Assembly (NCBI RefSeq): GCF_000515335.1
Contig: NZ_KI911563.1
Span: 1,563,956-1,627,955 of the forward strand
DNA from: Cohnella panacarvi Gsoil 349
GTDB taxonomy: Bacteria; Bacillota; Bacilli; Paenibacillales; Paenibacillaceae
DNA length: 64,000 bases
Reading direction: 5' to 3'
Part shown: positions 62,683 through 64,000 of the stretch, in pieces
How positions within the stretch are numbered: the first letter of the stretch is position 1
Layout of the letters: the number at the start of each line of letters is the position of its first letter
Translations under genes and position numbers: made by a program
The notes under the pieces: generated by a model
The model's database searches: none
Told to the model about the DNA's origin: nothing
Seen by the model: only the letters and a program-made list of their open reading frames with translations

Positions 62683-62759
62683 TGGGGCGATCGAGGGGAC
62701 TTGAACCCCCGAATGCCGGAGCCACAATCCGGTGCGTTGACCTCTTCGCCACGACCGCC
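62683..62759 (-). tRNA. tRNA-His (GTG)
   Basis: The extra G at position -1 faces C73, as required for HisRS; anticodon loop TTGTGGC; CCA encoded. Confidence 0.96.
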
Positions 62760-62772
62760 ATGTCAATTCAGT

Positions 62773-62846
62773 TGGCAGGGGCAGCAGGAATTGAACCCAC
62801 ACTAACGGTTTTGGAGACCGCTGTTCTACCCTTAAACTATGCCCCT
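62773..62846 (-). tRNA. tRNA-Trp (CCA)
   Basis: 5' end AGGGGCATAGTTT; anticodon loop CTCCAAA; 3' CCA encoded. This is the tRNA sensed by the trpS T-box. Confidence 0.96.
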
Positions 62847-62856
62847 AAGATAAAAC

Positions 62857-62941
62857 TGGTGGAGGCTGATGGATTTGAACCACCGAACCCGGAGGGAACA
62901 GATTTACAGTCTGCCGCGTTTGGCCACTTCGCTAAGCCTCC
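62857..62941 (-). tRNA. tRNA-Tyr (GTA)
   Basis: 5' end GGAGGCTTAGCG; anticodon loop CTGTAAA; long variable arm; CCA encoded. Confidence 0.96.
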
Positions 62942-62958
62942 ACGACTTAAGGTAAAGC

Positions 62959-63034
<76 letters not shown>

Positions 63035-63056
63035 ATGTTGTAAATGAAGTTGTAAG

Positions 63057-63132
63057 TGGTGGCTCGAGACGGAATCGAACCGCCGACACGAGGATTTTCA
63101 GTCCTCTGCTCTACCAGCTGAGCTATCGAGCC
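63057..63132 (-). tRNA. tRNA-Phe (GAA)
   Basis: 5' end GGCTCGATAGCTC; anticodon loop CTGAAAA; CCA encoded. Confidence 0.96.
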
Positions 63133-63142
63133 AAGATTAAAG

Positions 63143-63219
63143 TGGCGGAGCCGACGGGATTCGAACCCGCGGTCTCCTGCGTGACAGGCAGGCATGTTAG
63201 GCCACTACACCACGGCTCC
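63143..63219 (-). tRNA. tRNA-Asp (GTC)
   Basis: Acceptor GGAGCCG pairs with CGGCTCC; anticodon loop CTGTCAC; CCA encoded. Confidence 0.96.
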
Positions 63220-63250
63220 GCGATCTTTTCTCGGTCATCAGCCGAGAGAT

Positions 63251-63330
<80 letters not shown>

Positions 63331-63374
63331 TCGTTAGTAGTTACTTTATTCGGTTATCTCAAAGCGACTTATAT

Positions 63375-63404
63375 ATCATAACTCAACTCGTTAACCGATT
63401 GCAA
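63375..63404 (-). promoter_or_regulatory. Possible internal promoter of the tRNA array
   Basis: TTGCAA (63404-63399), 18-bp spacer, TATGAT (63380-63375) in the only long gap (63331-63439) of the array, upstream of tRNA-fMet. Confidence 0.35.
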
Positions 63405-63439
63405 CCCTCAATTTATGGCAATTCCTGATTGAGAGAAGA

Positions 63440-63514
63440 TGGTGACCCCTAGGGGATTCGAACCCCTGTTACCTCCGTGAAAGGGAGGTGTCTTAACCGC
63501 TTGACCAAGGGGCC
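63440..63514 (-). tRNA. tRNA-Glu (TTC)
   Basis: 5' end GGCCCCTTGGTC; anticodon loop CTTTCAC; CCA encoded. Confidence 0.96.
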
Positions 63515-63555
63515 ACGTTGCTGTACTGCCAAATTGCATGATTGCTGAAGCTTTA

Positions 63556-63647
63556 TGGCGGAGAGAGAGGGATTCGAACCCTCGAGACGCTTTAGGCGCC
63601 TACACGATTTCCAATCGTGCTCCTTCGACCAACTCGGACACCTCTCC
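63556..63647 (-). tRNA. tRNA-Ser (GGA)
   Basis: Long variable arm; anticodon loop TTGGAAA; acceptor GGAGAGG; CCA encoded. Confidence 0.95.
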
Positions 63648-63651
63648 ATAA

Positions 63652-63727
63652 TGGCTCCCCGAACAGGACTCGAACCTGTGACAACTCGATTAACAGTCGA
63701 GTGCTCTACCAACTGAGCTATCAGGGA
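63652..63727 (-). tRNA. tRNA-Asn (GTT)
   Basis: Acceptor TCCCTGA pairs with TCGGGGA; anticodon loop CTGTTAA; CCA encoded. First tRNA after 5S. Confidence 0.95.
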
Positions 63728-63743
63728 ATGTTAGATGACTTCA

Positions 63744-63860
63744 GCCTGGCAACGTCCTACTCTCCCAGGACCCTGCGGTCCAAGTACCATCGGCGCTGGA
63801 GGTCTTAACGGTCGTGTTCGGGATGGGAACGCGTGGAACCCCTCCGCCATCGCCACCAGA
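63744..63860 (-). rRNA. rrf: 5S ribosomal RNA
   Basis: About 117 nt. The 5' TGGTGGCGATGGCGGAGGGG and the loop CCCATCCCGAACACGACCGT are standard 5S segments. The closing stem pairs CTGG with CCAG. Ends are accurate to a few bases. Confidence 0.95.
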
Positions 63861-63957
63861 CCAGAAGTCATGTGGTTCAAGGCTTGCGCCTTGAAAACTG
63901 GATGCGAAACAAAGCGTTTGGTGAAAGTTTGAAACATCTTGGCCATCCATTGTCATT

Positions 63958-64000
63958 AGGATAAGCCCTCGACCGATTAGTACTCGTCAGCTCCACACGT
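63958..64000 (-). rRNA. rrl: 23S ribosomal RNA, 3' end (partial)
   Basis: The minus strand reads GAGCTGACGAGTACTAATCG and on to GGTCGAGGGCTTAT, the conserved 3' end of 23S rRNA. The gene continues past the window edge. The exact mature end is uncertain by a few bases. Confidence 0.9.

Overview
The window comes from a spore-forming Gram-positive bacterium of the Paenibacillaceae; Cohnella or Paenibacillus is my best guess, made from gene content and moderately high GC without any search. Supporting genes are GerQ, an alpha/beta SASP, YlbJ, YunB and a YjcZ-like peptide (sporulation), a trpS T-box, LiaFSR, an S-layer-anchored giant protein, YesM/YesN-type regulators with a sugar ABC transporter, and a 23S-5S-tRNA array. 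Most genes have strong GGAGG ribosome-binding sites, often before GTG or TTG starts.

Layout. 1-4.0 kb: the end of a GGDEF protein, a class B penicillin-binding protein, and a CvpA-transglutaminase fusion with its small membrane partner. 4-8 kb: MFS transporter, YjcZ-like peptide, mini-TOPRIM protein, and ctaB plus SCO for haem O and cytochrome oxidase assembly. 8-14 kb: gerQ, YfhP-like hydrolase, SASP, trpS with T-box, ycgR-ycgQ. 14-15.7 kb: a gene derived from an IS1595-type transposase, flanked by inverted clusters of a short dispersed repeat. 15.6-23.2 kb: PepF, DUF2225, truncated haemoglobin, ylbJ, nadK, yutD, lipA. 23.3-31.6 kb: a uronate-type catabolic locus (kinase, AraC-type regulator, binding protein, two permeases, a broken uxuA, uxuB). 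31.7-37.5 kb: M23 peptidase, yunB, AraC regulator, SpoU methyltransferase, K+ channel regulator, lone phnM. 37.8-43.5 kb: a 1779-residue SLH surface protein and a small membrane protein. 43.7-49.6 kb: a response regulator with a SARP-like half, a dual-kinase hybrid sensor, and prfC. 49.8-56.6 kb: an ECF sigma factor divergent from a clpP paralogue, the yhbD-bacE-bacF cluster, AraC-GyrI regulator, cyclase, zwf. 56.8-61.5 kb: an envelope-stress operon (membrane protein, PspA, PspC, PspA, LiaF, LiaS, LiaR). 61.7-64 kb: MEKHLA protein, then 15 tRNAs, 5S rRNA and the 23S 3' end, all read leftward.

The most notable signal is a roughly 20-nt intergenic repeat, consensus CGATATCCCCTTCGCTCAGG, present about 13 times at six loci. 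Some copies are arranged as head-to-head hairpins. One cluster set brackets an intact transposase-derived gene that appears to have lost its catalytic acidic residues. The arrangement resembles a REP/RAYT pair but uses an unrelated protein family. Other points of interest are a uxuA pseudogene with an internal out-of-frame deletion, a YutD protein with a long Gly/Arg/Gln/His-rich tail, an ECF-clpP divergent promoter with a shared inverted repeat, and a MerR-like dyad inside the yhbD promoter spacer.
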